Shown here: in pieces, positions 15,142 through 22,986 of the stretch
How positions within the stretch are numbered: the stretch's first letter is position 1
Layout of the letters: every line of letters begins with the position of its first letter
Source: SELP01 sp035969385
Lineage (GTDB): Bacteria > Pseudomonadota > Alphaproteobacteria > Rhodobacterales > Rhodobacteraceae
Direction of reading: 5' to 3'
DNA length: 64,000 nucleotides
Assembly (NCBI RefSeq): GCF_035969385.1
Contig: NZ_JAYKKJ010000002.1
Coordinates: forward strand, 186,001-250,000
The notes under the pieces: generated by a model
The model's input: only the letters and a program-made list of their open reading frames with translations
Told to the model about the DNA's origin: nothing
Databases searched by the model: none
Made by a program: the position numbers and the translations under genes

Positions 15142-16250
15142 TGGCGCGTCCGAAGTCACTTCGAATCCACGGAGTCCGTACTAAGGACTGGGCTGAGCGC
15201 CTTACCTTCGTGATCGTCTTCCTCGTCGGCGCTGCGGGGATCATCTTCCTCAAAGCCATATCTACCAACCCCTATCTCGTGGCCTTTTTTGCGGGGGCGA
15301 TGATCGTCGCATACATGCTCATCGCAATGCTGTTCGGGCGAGTGCAGATCGAGCCGGAAATGGTTGGTGACAACTGCTATTATCTCGGCTTTCTCTTCAC
15401 GCTCACGAGCCTCTCATATACACTTAGTGAACTTGCATCGACCGGAGCTGATATTGACGCACGAACCGAGATGATCGGGCGCGTTATTGGCGGTTTCGGA
15501 GTCGCGCTCTCTTCGACGATTGTTGGTGTCTTCTTGCGCGTCGTGCTCATGCAGATCCGTCCCGACATTGTTGCACGTGATCGTGAAATGCACATAGAAC
15601 TGCACGAGTCTGTGAGAGAGCTTCGGCGGCAGCTTGCGTCAAGTATTGTTGCGATCAAGCAATTCACTACCGAGTCCATTCAGCATGCTCAGGAACGCGA
15701 TGCATGGGTCGGCGAAAGCCTATCGGCCGCGGCCGAAAGCATCAGCAAAAAGAATGACGAAACTGTCCAAGAAATCATCGAGACGATTAAGGCTACTAAC
15801 GTAGAGGCCGCCAAGTCCGCCGCCGCTGGACTTTCGGCGCAGATCGGAAACCTGTCTGAGAATGGTCTGAAACAGGTTGAACAAGCACTTAAGAGGTTTG
15901 CGGAGGCTTCCGGGAAACTCGCCGATACCCAAGAGAAGGCGTCTGTCGATCTAGCTGATCGCTTCCATACAATCGACGAACGCCTCGGCAAGATCGCTAC
16001 CAGAATTCAAGAAGCTGAAACGGAACTTGAGAAGGCGCCGGAGCGACTGGACCCGACCAACGTTGGGAAGGCCTTCTCAACCTTGGAGACAGACGTTTCA
16101 TCCAGCGGCGATAGGATCCGGGAAGCAAGCGAAAAACTGGAAAGAGCCATTCACGATAGTGCCCAAAGGATTGAACTGGCTTCGACTCGGCTGGCTGAGG
16201 AGATTGCCAACCGTCCCAGAGGGCGCTTCTGGTTCAGTCGAAGGAGCTGA
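15141..16250 (+). CDS. MotA/ZorA-like membrane protein with coiled-coil tail
   Basis: About 369 residues from the ATG at 15141; GGGAG lies 7 bases upstream. A GTG at 15138 is also possible. Four hydrophobic segments lie at about 22-40, 46-66, 81-98 and 113-137. The last two (YYLGFLFTLTSLSYTL; VIGGFGVALSSTIVGVFL) have the small-residue, Thr/Ser-rich pattern of MotA/TolQ/ExbB stator helices. Residues 145-360 are one long cytoplasmic coiled coil, as in ZorA of Zorya defence. Downstream lies a gene with an acidic residue in its single TM and an OmpA domain, the MotB/ZorB arrangement. Similarity is by eye and needs profile confirmation. Confidence 0.72.
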   Translation: MARPKSLRIHGVRTKDWAERLTFVIVFLVGAAGIIFLKAISTNPYLVAFFAGAMIVAYMLIAMLFGRVQIEPEMVGDNCYYLGFLFTLTSLSYTLSELASTGADIDARTEMIGRVIGGFGVALSSTIVGVFLRVVLMQIRPDIVARDREMHIELHESVRELRRQLASSIVAIKQFTTESIQHAQERDAWVGESLSAAAESISKKNDETVQEIIETIKATNVEAAKSAAAGLSAQIGNLSENGLKQVEQALKRFAEASGKLADTQEKASVDLADRFHTIDERLGKIATRIQEAETELEKAPERLDPTNVGKAFSTLETDVSSSGDRIREASEKLERAIHDSAQRIELASTRLAEEIANRPRGRFWFSRRS

Positions 16251-16252
16251 AG

Positions 16253-18073
16253 TTGGCGGCGCTGGATGAAGTGACCAAACAGGCGAATGACCGCAACTTT
16301 CGACGGGGTGCGATCATGGGCCTTACCATCGCGGAATCCTTTGTCCTCCTTGTTTTCTGCCTTTTGTTGCTCTTTGCCTTTTGGCAACTGAACACTCAGC
16401 GTGAAATCAGCGCATTGAGAGAAACACATACCGATCCAGAACTCGTCAGGGTGGCCACAGAGCTCCGCTCAAGCGGTACGCTCGACGCGGTTCAGCAGAT
16501 GCAGGCATCTGGCATCGATATTGCAGATCTAGGTGCAAATGGCACTTTGAGCGCCCTGATGGAACTGCAGGCGGCAGGAATTGATATCCGAGACCTATCG
16601 GGGTTTGCGGAGGCGGAGCAGTATTGGCGGTTCATCTCAGAACCTGAACTACGGCGTCTGATGGCAGGGGCCGTTCAACTCGAAGATCCACAACTCAAAG
16701 CTCTAGCGGATGCTGTCGAGGCTCCTCCAGTGCTTGCCCGGCTCGACAGTCTCCAAAATCAAACAGTTGCAGATGCAGTGGATACGCTGAATGCTTTCTC
16801 TGAAGAAAAACGGCAGGCCTTTGTCGAGGCTGCAACAGAAGAACGGTTAGACGCGCTTCGTGCGCTGGAGGAGGCTGGATTGGAACCGGGGCGGGCGGGC
16901 TTCTCAGAGGTGACCGCACTCGCGGGAAGCGTCATCGAAGATCCAGCTCTTTTAGAGCTGATCTCTTCGCTTCAGGCTCTGCCACCTGAGTCAAGGGAGG
17001 CACTTGCTCGTCTCGCGACCGGGGGGGCGAATAGTGATCTTTCTACTAGTCTTCAGAATCTGGCGAATGCAGAGGCAACCTTGCGAGGCATTTCCGCCGC
17101 ACTCGTGGCATCGGCGGAAGCGGAAGCGCGACTAACGTCTTCTCTACGCAGTGAACTTGGAGATTTTGTCGCCAGCGTAAACGGCCAGATACTTGATGAT
17201 GGATCGATCGTTCTTCCCGAAGACGTAGTTTTCGAGCAGGGGCGGGCAGAAATCCGACCCAATCTAAAGAGGTTTCTTGAGCAGGCCTGTCCACCTTGGC
17301 TGGATCTATTGAGGGGCTCCGGACTCGAGATTGCCGCCGCCGAGATCCAGGGGCACGCGTCCAGAGAATGGCGTCAGGGCACACCCGTGGACTTGGCATA
17401 TCGAAATAACTTGCAGCTATCACAGGAGCGAGCACGTAACGTTCTGAACTACTGCCTCGACCAGCTTTCGAACGAGGAAACCGCTGAGTGGTCACGCGGG
17501 CATGTGGTGGCTGTGGGGTATTCTTCGTCTCGGCCGGTAAGCGTCGATGGAGAAATCGATGATGACTTGTCGCGTCGGGTCGTCTTTTCCATTGAGCTTG
17601 ACCGAGAGCAATTGCTCGACGACCTAGAACGAGAAAGTACGGCTACCCTGGCTCAGGGGCTTTCGGCTGGCGATGTAGTCAGAGGCATTCCGAGGGTGAT
17701 TGACGGCGACACAATCGAAATCAATGGTATCAGCTTCCGATTGTTTGGCATTGACGCCCCTGAAATGGGGCAAGCCTGCACAGACGAGAATGGAAATACC
17801 TTCGACTGTGGTCTGGTCGCGAAAGAACAAATGCTCACATGGGCTGAAGGGCGGGAGATTTCATGTGAACATCAGAGTCTAGATCGTTACTTCCGATCAA
17901 TCGCGACGTGTCGCGTAGATGGACAGGATCTCGGAGGCCTGATGGTGGATGAAGGTAAGGCCATGGCTTTCCGGGAATATTCCAATCGCTACGTTGCAGC
18001 CGAAGAATCCGCCAGGGAAGGCAACGTCGGCTTTTGGGCTGGCAGTTTTACGGAACCTTGGGCGGCCAGGTGA
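16253..18073 (+). CDS. OmpA-like peptidoglycan-binding protein fused to thermonuclease
   Basis: A 606-residue protein with a TTG start at 16253 behind AAGGAG. One membrane helix (22-46) follows a basic N-terminus and carries Glu28 at its start, in the place of the proton-binding Asp of MotB. A helical linker (50-310) holds near-repeats (MQASGIDIADL, LQAAGIDIRDL). An OmpA/MotB-type domain spans about 320-450 (VVFEQGRAEIRP, IQGHAS, SQERARNVLNYCL). Residues 475-606 are a staphylococcal-nuclease domain with IDGDT, FRLFGIDAPE and DRYFR catalytic motifs and two cysteine pairs typical of secreted forms. Topology places both domains in the periplasm. Likely effector of the cassette. Confidence 0.85.
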   Translation: MAALDEVTKQANDRNFRRGAIMGLTIAESFVLLVFCLLLLFAFWQLNTQREISALRETHTDPELVRVATELRSSGTLDAVQQMQASGIDIADLGANGTLSALMELQAAGIDIRDLSGFAEAEQYWRFISEPELRRLMAGAVQLEDPQLKALADAVEAPPVLARLDSLQNQTVADAVDTLNAFSEEKRQAFVEAATEERLDALRALEEAGLEPGRAGFSEVTALAGSVIEDPALLELISSLQALPPESREALARLATGGANSDLSTSLQNLANAEATLRGISAALVASAEAEARLTSSLRSELGDFVASVNGQILDDGSIVLPEDVVFEQGRAEIRPNLKRFLEQACPPWLDLLRGSGLEIAAAEIQGHASREWRQGTPVDLAYRNNLQLSQERARNVLNYCLDQLSNEETAEWSRGHVVAVGYSSSRPVSVDGEIDDDLSRRVVFSIELDREQLLDDLERESTATLAQGLSAGDVVRGIPRVIDGDTIEINGISFRLFGIDAPEMGQACTDENGNTFDCGLVAKEQMLTWAEGREISCEHQSLDRYFRSIATCRVDGQDLGGLMVDEGKAMAFREYSNRYVAAEESAREGNVGFWAGSFTEPWAAR

Positions 18074-18497
18074 ACTGAGGTCTCTTTGAATCTCTAAGAC
18101 AAGAACGGTCACGAATCCGAAGCGAAGACCTTCGCATTTGTTTGCTCAAGACCAACCGTTTTTGCCGCTCAGTGCGTAGGTCCTCTTCTCGGGCCAGAGG
18201 CTGGAATCATATGATGTCTTCATGTGCGGCACATGAATAACATTAGCACCGTATGTTGGATCTTCTGGATAGGGTTCGGCGCCGATTTTCAACGTGAGCC
18301 TCCAATCGAAGGTCACTTCTTTTGACGCGCTCGTCACGCTTCGTTGTCATTAGGGTATACGAAACAATGTCTTAGAAAATATTTTGTCACATCTTTCCAA
18401 ATCGTGACCACATACTGTCTGAGCAAACGAAGTGCATCCTGAGATCCACAAGTGAACCGCAATGGCGCGGCTCGCAGCGTGATCAGGAGAAGCTCAG
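18074..18497. other. About 420-base spacer after the cassette
   Basis: No supported gene. A 63-codon minus-strand frame (18146-18337) has only a GTG start and no ribosome site. The last third is AT-rich (around 18355-18395) and may contain the promoter of the HTH gene that starts at 18498. No repeat or tRNA was seen. Confidence 0.45.
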
Positions 18498-18701
18498 ATG
18501 GCGAAACTTACTCAAGCCCAGCTCGCAAGTCGCTGGCACATATCTCCCCGCACCTTGGAACAATGGCGCTGGCTCGGAAAGGGACCAAAGTTCCTGAAGA
18601 TCGGCGCACGGGTCCTCTATGACGAAACCGAAGTTGAGGCTTTCGAGGCCGCGCAGCTCTGCCAGAACACCCATGGCCGACTTGCGTCGGAACGTCTGTG
18701 A
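18498..18701 (+). CDS. Small helix-turn-helix protein (AlpA/excisionase-like)
   Basis: A 67-residue single-domain protein with a MerR/AlpA-type winged helix: LASRWHISPRTLEQWRWLGKGPKFLKIG, then a VLYDETEVEAFEAAQ wing-and-helix. Small proteins of this type act as excisionase-like directionality factors or activators of integrase genes on islands. AGGAGA stands ahead of the ATG at 18498. Its stop overlaps the next gene, and a recombinase follows two genes on, which fits a recombination-control role. Function is inferred. Confidence 0.75.
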   Translation: MAKLTQAQLASRWHISPRTLEQWRWLGKGPKFLKIGARVLYDETEVEAFEAAQLCQNTHGRLASERL

Positions 18702-19207
18702 TGGCGAAGAAATTCCCTGCGCACAGAATCAAGGCGAATCTCGTCTATGATGTCTGGGACGCCGCTCACGCGTTGGGCTGCCACAAACAGACCGTCATTC
18801 GCTGGATCAAGAACCAAGGACTTGCGGCAGACACAACCCGCAAGCCTTGGCTGATCGACGGGAAGGAACTCAAGGTCTTTCTCGGTGCCCGTCAGACGAA
18901 GGTCGCCGCGAAATTGGTCCTTCATCATTGCTATTGCTTCGGCTGCAAGGCCCCCCGCGAACCCGACGGCAAGATTGCCGACTACACGCAGCAAACACAC
19001 GAAACAGGGCGCTTGACCGGCCTGTGTCCCGCCTGTGGCGCGCTGATGAACAAGGTCGTCAAACGGTCCGATCTGGAGGTCATCCGGGCAAGAATCGAGG
19101 TGACGGTTCAGAAGGCGTCCCCAAGAATAGTGTCCCGTGCCGATCCCCGTTCAAATGTCACCATTCAGCAGAAGGGCCAGACCGATGGCAAAACGCAACA
19201 AGGATAA
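18701..19207 (+). CDS. HTH plus zinc-ribbon protein next to recombinase
   Basis: 168 residues from the ATG at 18701, which shares its A with the upstream stop; a GTG at 18698 is possible. A helix-turn-helix (DAAHALGCHKQTVIRWIKNQG) occupies residues 18-40. A four-cysteine zinc ribbon (CYCFGCKAP and LCPACGAL) lies at about 85-120. The basic tail is coded in DNA overlapping the next gene's start. It is probably a DNA-binding accessory factor for the recombinase that follows. I do not know this exact family. Confidence 0.7.
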   Translation: MAKKFPAHRIKANLVYDVWDAAHALGCHKQTVIRWIKNQGLAADTTRKPWLIDGKELKVFLGARQTKVAAKLVLHHCYCFGCKAPREPDGKIADYTQQTHETGRLTGLCPACGALMNKVVKRSDLEVIRARIEVTVQKASPRIVSRADPRSNVTIQQKGQTDGKTQQG

Positions 19208-20243
19208 CCTGCGCATCAAGCGGAAGTATCTGCTTTGGCGCAAGGATGCGCAGGGTCTTTCTGAGGCATCCCTTGACAAGTCCGCCGCCGCGATCACGCT
19301 TTACGACGGCTGGCTAGGCGGCAAGGATTTCCGCGCATTCCACGCCGAACGCGCCCGCTCATTCAAGCGCCACTTGGCGAGCCTGAAGAACGGACGCACC
19401 GGCTCGCCGCTTTCCGCCGCGACCACCAATGGCACTCTGCGCGAGTTGAAAGCATTCTTTTACTGGATGGCAGATCAGCCCGGCTACAAGTCCAAGATCA
19501 GCCGCTCGGATGCCGACTATCTGACGCCGGATCGCAAATCTGAAAATGCTCGGCGCGGGACATTGTGGAAACCGCACCCCTCTCCCGCCCAGGCACTTCA
19601 CGTCATCAAGATGATGCCCTCAAGCACTGTCATAGAACGTAGAAACCGCGCCCTCTTGGCGTTTCTGTTCTTGACGGGATCGCGCGAGGGGGCCGCGATT
19701 TCTTTGCCTCTGCGCAACCTCGACCTAACGAACCGATGCGTGCAATTCGATGGTCGATACGTCGATACCAAATTCGGAAAGTCCTTCTCGACTGGGTTCT
19801 TTCCTCTGGGCGCTTTCGCGGAAAGCATTCTCCAGGATTGGGCAGCCGAGTTGACACAGGTTCACCTTTTCAGCGCGACCGATCCGCTGTTTCCGAAGAC
19901 CAAAGTTGTAGTTGGAATGTACCGCAGATTTGAGGCCGTGGGAATTTCGCGGGAACCTTGGAAAAGCGCGTCCAGCGCAGCCAAGATCTTCAAGCAGGCA
20001 TTCGCCGACGCAGGTCTGCCGCCGTTTTCGCCGCATCGGGTGCGAGATACGATAGTTGATCTGGCAAACGACCACTGCCGCACGCCGGAGGAATTCAAGG
20101 CATGGTCGCAGAACATGGGCCACGATGACGTCCTGACGACGTTCAGTTCCTACGGAGCGGTCCCACCGGGGCGGCAAATGGAGTTGATGAGCCGTTTCAG
20201 GATGAGCAGGGTCCATGCTGACGGTAGCGATAAGATCGAATGA
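19185..20243 (+). CDS. Second tyrosine recombinase/integrase
   Basis: 352 residues from the ATG at 19185 (AGAAGG about 8 bases upstream); an in-frame ATG at 19137 would add 16. An N-terminal SAM-like core-binding domain is visible (LYDGWLGGKDFRAFHAERARSFKRHL). The catalytic set is Arg in FLTGSREGAAI near 165, His-x-x-Arg in PHRVRDTIVD near 284-287, His in NMGHDDVL near 312 and Tyr in SSYGAV near 323. It lacks the P4-type arm domain of the first integrase, so it is a different subfamily. It lies within the island, not at an end, with two small DNA-binding genes upstream. It may be a module with its own recombination job. Confidence 0.88.
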   Translation: MAKRNKDNLRIKRKYLLWRKDAQGLSEASLDKSAAAITLYDGWLGGKDFRAFHAERARSFKRHLASLKNGRTGSPLSAATTNGTLRELKAFFYWMADQPGYKSKISRSDADYLTPDRKSENARRGTLWKPHPSPAQALHVIKMMPSSTVIERRNRALLAFLFLTGSREGAAISLPLRNLDLTNRCVQFDGRYVDTKFGKSFSTGFFPLGAFAESILQDWAAELTQVHLFSATDPLFPKTKVVVGMYRRFEAVGISREPWKSASSAAKIFKQAFADAGLPPFSPHRVRDTIVDLANDHCRTPEEFKAWSQNMGHDDVLTTFSSYGAVPPGRQMELMSRFRMSRVHADGSDKIE

Positions 20244-20249
20244 TCCTAG

Positions 20250-22100
20250 TCATTCCGTCTTGGCCTTCCGGACCGTTATGCGGTCTGGGTTCAACCGATA
20301 CCCTTCCCATGGTTGGTTCTCGATTATCGCATCGGCTTCTTGTGCATCCCTGCCGCTAGAGGCCATTTTCTTTTTCAGCTCCAATTTCGCGCGATTGACC
20401 CGTTGGCGCACAGCTTCATCGCTCTCCAGTTTCAACGCTTCTGCCAGAAAGGCCGAACGAGCAAACGGGTAGTCAAGAGGTGCCTTGCCCTGTCCCGCCC
20501 CTTCAAGCCACTTATCCGCCAATACAATCAACAGATCGGCCGTAGCATTGCGTTCAACGAAAATTCGGTCGTCGATCACGACGCGCCGCCGTTGCGCGTT
20601 CACTTCCATCACCGTGAGTTTCGCGGATTCTGAGTCGGGGGGAGAGGGAACGGGGATATGCGGTAGAAGGCTCGGCCTTTGTGCTTCACCGTAAAGCTTT
20701 GGCAGGCTCCCGTCTGGGAAGTCCTCCGCGTCCTTCGCCTTCAAGGTCGCACGCATCACATCGGACACCCCGGTCCCGTGCCGTTTCAACAAGCGGGTGA
20801 TCATCTCAAGCGCCGTTTCCGGGGGCTGCTCCAAGTGAGCGACAGCGCTGACGACGGAGGGCAAGGCGCGTTCCAGCTCCGATGGGGTGACGTGTTCGTA
20901 GGCCTGAGCGCTGCGCAGGTAGGACAGTGCGATCTCGCGGTCGCGAACATCATTTCTGGCGTCATCCATCAGTGCCACCCGATAGGCCTCTTCAGGGTCG
21001 AACCTTTTCAACCCGGCAGCCAGTACGGCAAAGCGCCTGTCGATGCATTGCGAACACCGCCCGCAGTGGATGTGCTGCTTGGTCTGGTTGTGCACGTCGG
21101 CGCAACTGCGGGTCTGCGCTATTAGTTCGGACATGCCCAGACGGGCTACCGTCTCGACCACTTCCCTCTTTGTCCGCCAGAAGAACGGATTGTCGATCCT
21201 GGTTTCCGACTCGAAAACTCGGCCAAGGAAATCCGAGAGCCGGGACAAAGTTTGCGGATGGGTCGTTCGGGTAGCCCTAGTGCCAAGGACGCTGCCAACC
21301 GGCGACAAGTTCAGGCTGACGACACCGTTCTCGTAGAAAGAAACCCGGTTCAGCCCAAATGCCTTTGCATTTACGGCGCCCAACGCCGCGAAGAGGAACG
21401 ACCGAGCCCGGTGCGTCCCTTCCTTGAGGCCCCTACCGACCATCTGAACCTGCACTGGGAAATGACGGCAGCTTTTCTCGCCGAACCTCATAGCCAAGGC
21501 CTTGTGAAGTTGCCGCTGAACAGGCGCGATCTTCGACGCCGAAAAATGGCTGACCAGAGCGACGCGCTCGCCTTGATCTGCGATTTCTTGGAGCGCCCCT
21601 GCGAAGGAATCGAGGCCGCCCGAGAACATGAGAACACGCGTCGGCTGCCATGCGCTGCCCTCGTCGAACTTGAAGAACAGTGATCTCTCGGCTTCTTCGC
21701 CCTCTTTGGCGACGAACTGAAACACGAACCGGTCCCCTGACAGGAACATCAACATTTCTTCCAGCGCCAGAACGGCTTCTGTGCTTTGCCAGAAAGCATT
21801 ATCTCGAACAGGCATCTCGACCTCGAACCGTCGATGCCACTGCGTGCCCATGTGCTGATCTGCCGTTCCACCACGACTGATGGCGGCATCGGCCCCGTAG
21901 ACCACGGCTGCAACTTCCAGCAGGTCTAGCGCGCGATCCGGCAGATCGGCCACAAGCTGGGCGTTCAGGTGGCTGATGCAGACCTTGACGCCAACTGACT
22001 TCCCGTCAATTTCAAGGCGCAATTGGGCATCGCCACCGCTCTTGGTCAGCGGCGGCAGGCATCGGACCCGATGCTCAGACGGTTTCGCGCCGCCGCCCAA
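20250..22100 (-). CDS. QueC/QatC-like PP-loop protein
   Basis: A 616-residue protein. Its middle is a 7-cyano-7-deazaguanine-synthase-like ATP-pyrophosphatase: PP-loop MFSGGLDSFAGAL near 160 and a zinc cluster (CADVH...HCGRCSQCIDRRF) near 330-355. An N-terminal region of about 150 residues and a C-terminal region of about 230 are extra compared with housekeeping QueC. The C-terminus looks like a winged-helix regulator. Large QueC-like proteins occur in defence loci (QatC of Qat, Cap9 of type IV CBASS). Here no TatD, ATPase or cyclase partner is present, only the gene at 22075. The start is uncertain: TTG at 22100 lies within the end of the upstream gene. Confidence 0.75.
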   Translation of the reverse strand: MGGGAKPSEHRVRCLPPLTKSGGDAQLRLEIDGKSVGVKVCISHLNAQLVADLPDRALDLLEVAAVVYGADAAISRGGTADQHMGTQWHRRFEVEMPVRDNAFWQSTEAVLALEEMLMFLSGDRFVFQFVAKEGEEAERSLFFKFDEGSAWQPTRVLMFSGGLDSFAGALQEIADQGERVALVSHFSASKIAPVQRQLHKALAMRFGEKSCRHFPVQVQMVGRGLKEGTHRARSFLFAALGAVNAKAFGLNRVSFYENGVVSLNLSPVGSVLGTRATRTTHPQTLSRLSDFLGRVFESETRIDNPFFWRTKREVVETVARLGMSELIAQTRSCADVHNQTKQHIHCGRCSQCIDRRFAVLAAGLKRFDPEEAYRVALMDDARNDVRDREIALSYLRSAQAYEHVTPSELERALPSVVSAVAHLEQPPETALEMITRLLKRHGTGVSDVMRATLKAKDAEDFPDGSLPKLYGEAQRPSLLPHIPVPSPPDSESAKLTVMEVNAQRRRVVIDDRIFVERNATADLLIVLADKWLEGAGQGKAPLDYPFARSAFLAEALKLESDEAVRQRVNRAKLELKKKMASSGRDAQEADAIIENQPWEGYRLNPDRITVRKAKTE

Positions 22101-22854
22101 GCTCGGACCTCATTTTCTTGAATGCATAGTCGGTGAAGCGGTTGATGGCGTCCTGATCCAACGCTTGACGCTGCCAAACTGTCTTGCCCAGCCAGCCGCC
22201 CGCAAACTCCTGCACGATGCGCGACGCTTCGAATGTGTGCTGGGCCAAAGCTTGCTGAAACGCGATGCGCTGGGCATCAGTCGCAAATTGACGATCCTGC
22301 CCGATGTGGTTGGCCAGTTCCCGGCTAAGGTAGTAGTCCAGAGATCGGTAGGTCAGTCTTGCAAAGAAATCTCGCGCCAAATGGGCAAACTTTTCGCCAG
22401 ATGCAAATTGGCCCAGCGCCATCCGGATCTCGTGCGAAGTTGGTTCAAACAAGCTCGGCAGCTGATCTCGCAGATGAACCGACAGAGACTCGAGCAAAGC
22501 GGATTTGGCCAACAATCCTGCATCCGATGCATGTCCTTCCTTGAAGCTTTGCCGTTCAATGGCACCATCCAAACCGGCCAAAAAGCTCGCGACTGAAGCC
22601 AAAGGGGCATCGCCGCACCCCAGGTCCACCAATGCGTCCTCAAAGCCTGGCGCACGGGCCAAGAGCGGAAGCCGCACAAGAAGCGATGCTACGAATTGAA
22701 AGCGTGAGTCCTTGCTCGCAGTGGAGAGGTCCCGCTCCGAGGCTCGTGCAGCTGCCTCGGCGATCGCGTCAACAGACGCGCCAGAATCAATTAACCCAAC
22801 GACATCGCGCCACTTTTTCGACTGTGGCAACGTGCCGAGCCTAATATGGCCCAT
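22075..22854 (-). CDS. Uncharacterised partner of the QueC-like protein
   Basis: About 259 residues from the second of two tandem ATGs (AGGGAG 6 bases upstream). It opens MGHIRLGTLPQSKKWRDVV and is helical throughout, with no cysteines in a metal pattern, signal peptide or membrane helix (FARLTYRSLDYYLSREL). It overlaps the QueC-like gene by 26 bases, so the pair is co-translated. By position it corresponds to an accessory subunit such as QatB, but I see no motif proving homology. The right 24-bp arm repeat lies in its promoter region. Confidence 0.65.
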   Translation of the reverse strand: MGHIRLGTLPQSKKWRDVVGLIDSGASVDAIAEAAARASERDLSTASKDSRFQFVASLLVRLPLLARAPGFEDALVDLGCGDAPLASVASFLAGLDGAIERQSFKEGHASDAGLLAKSALLESLSVHLRDQLPSLFEPTSHEIRMALGQFASGEKFAHLARDFFARLTYRSLDYYLSRELANHIGQDRQFATDAQRIAFQQALAQHTFEASRIVQEFAGGWLGKTVWQRQALDQDAINRFTDYAFKKMRSELGRRRETV

Positions 22855-22920
22855 CATCGTCTCCCTATATGCTGACGCTGACGCAACCTTTGAGGGAAAG
22901 CAAAGGAAATCAAAGATCAA

Positions 22921-22944
22921 ATGCTTACCTCTTGCTTACCCAAT
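22921..22944. repeat. Right 24-bp direct repeat, probable integrase arm-binding site
   Basis: Identical to 3179-3202, with GCTTACC at 22923-22929 and 22934-22940. It ends 42 bp before the right attachment repeat. In the excised circle the two repeats would flank the joined core in direct orientation. Confidence 0.7.
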
Positions 22945-22986
22945 CAATCTGGGAAGCGAGGTAGATCTCTGTAAGTCTTTGATTTC

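Noticed and set aside
12776..18073. Calling the cassette a standard Zorya type I, II or III system
   Set aside because: No ZorC, ZorD helicase, ZorE HNH or other listed partner is present; only the stator/OmpA pair resembles Zorya, so I kept it as a separate candidate.
18146..18337. 63-codon minus-strand frame in the post-cassette spacer
   Set aside because: Only a GTG start, no ribosome site, no domain; described as part of the spacer.
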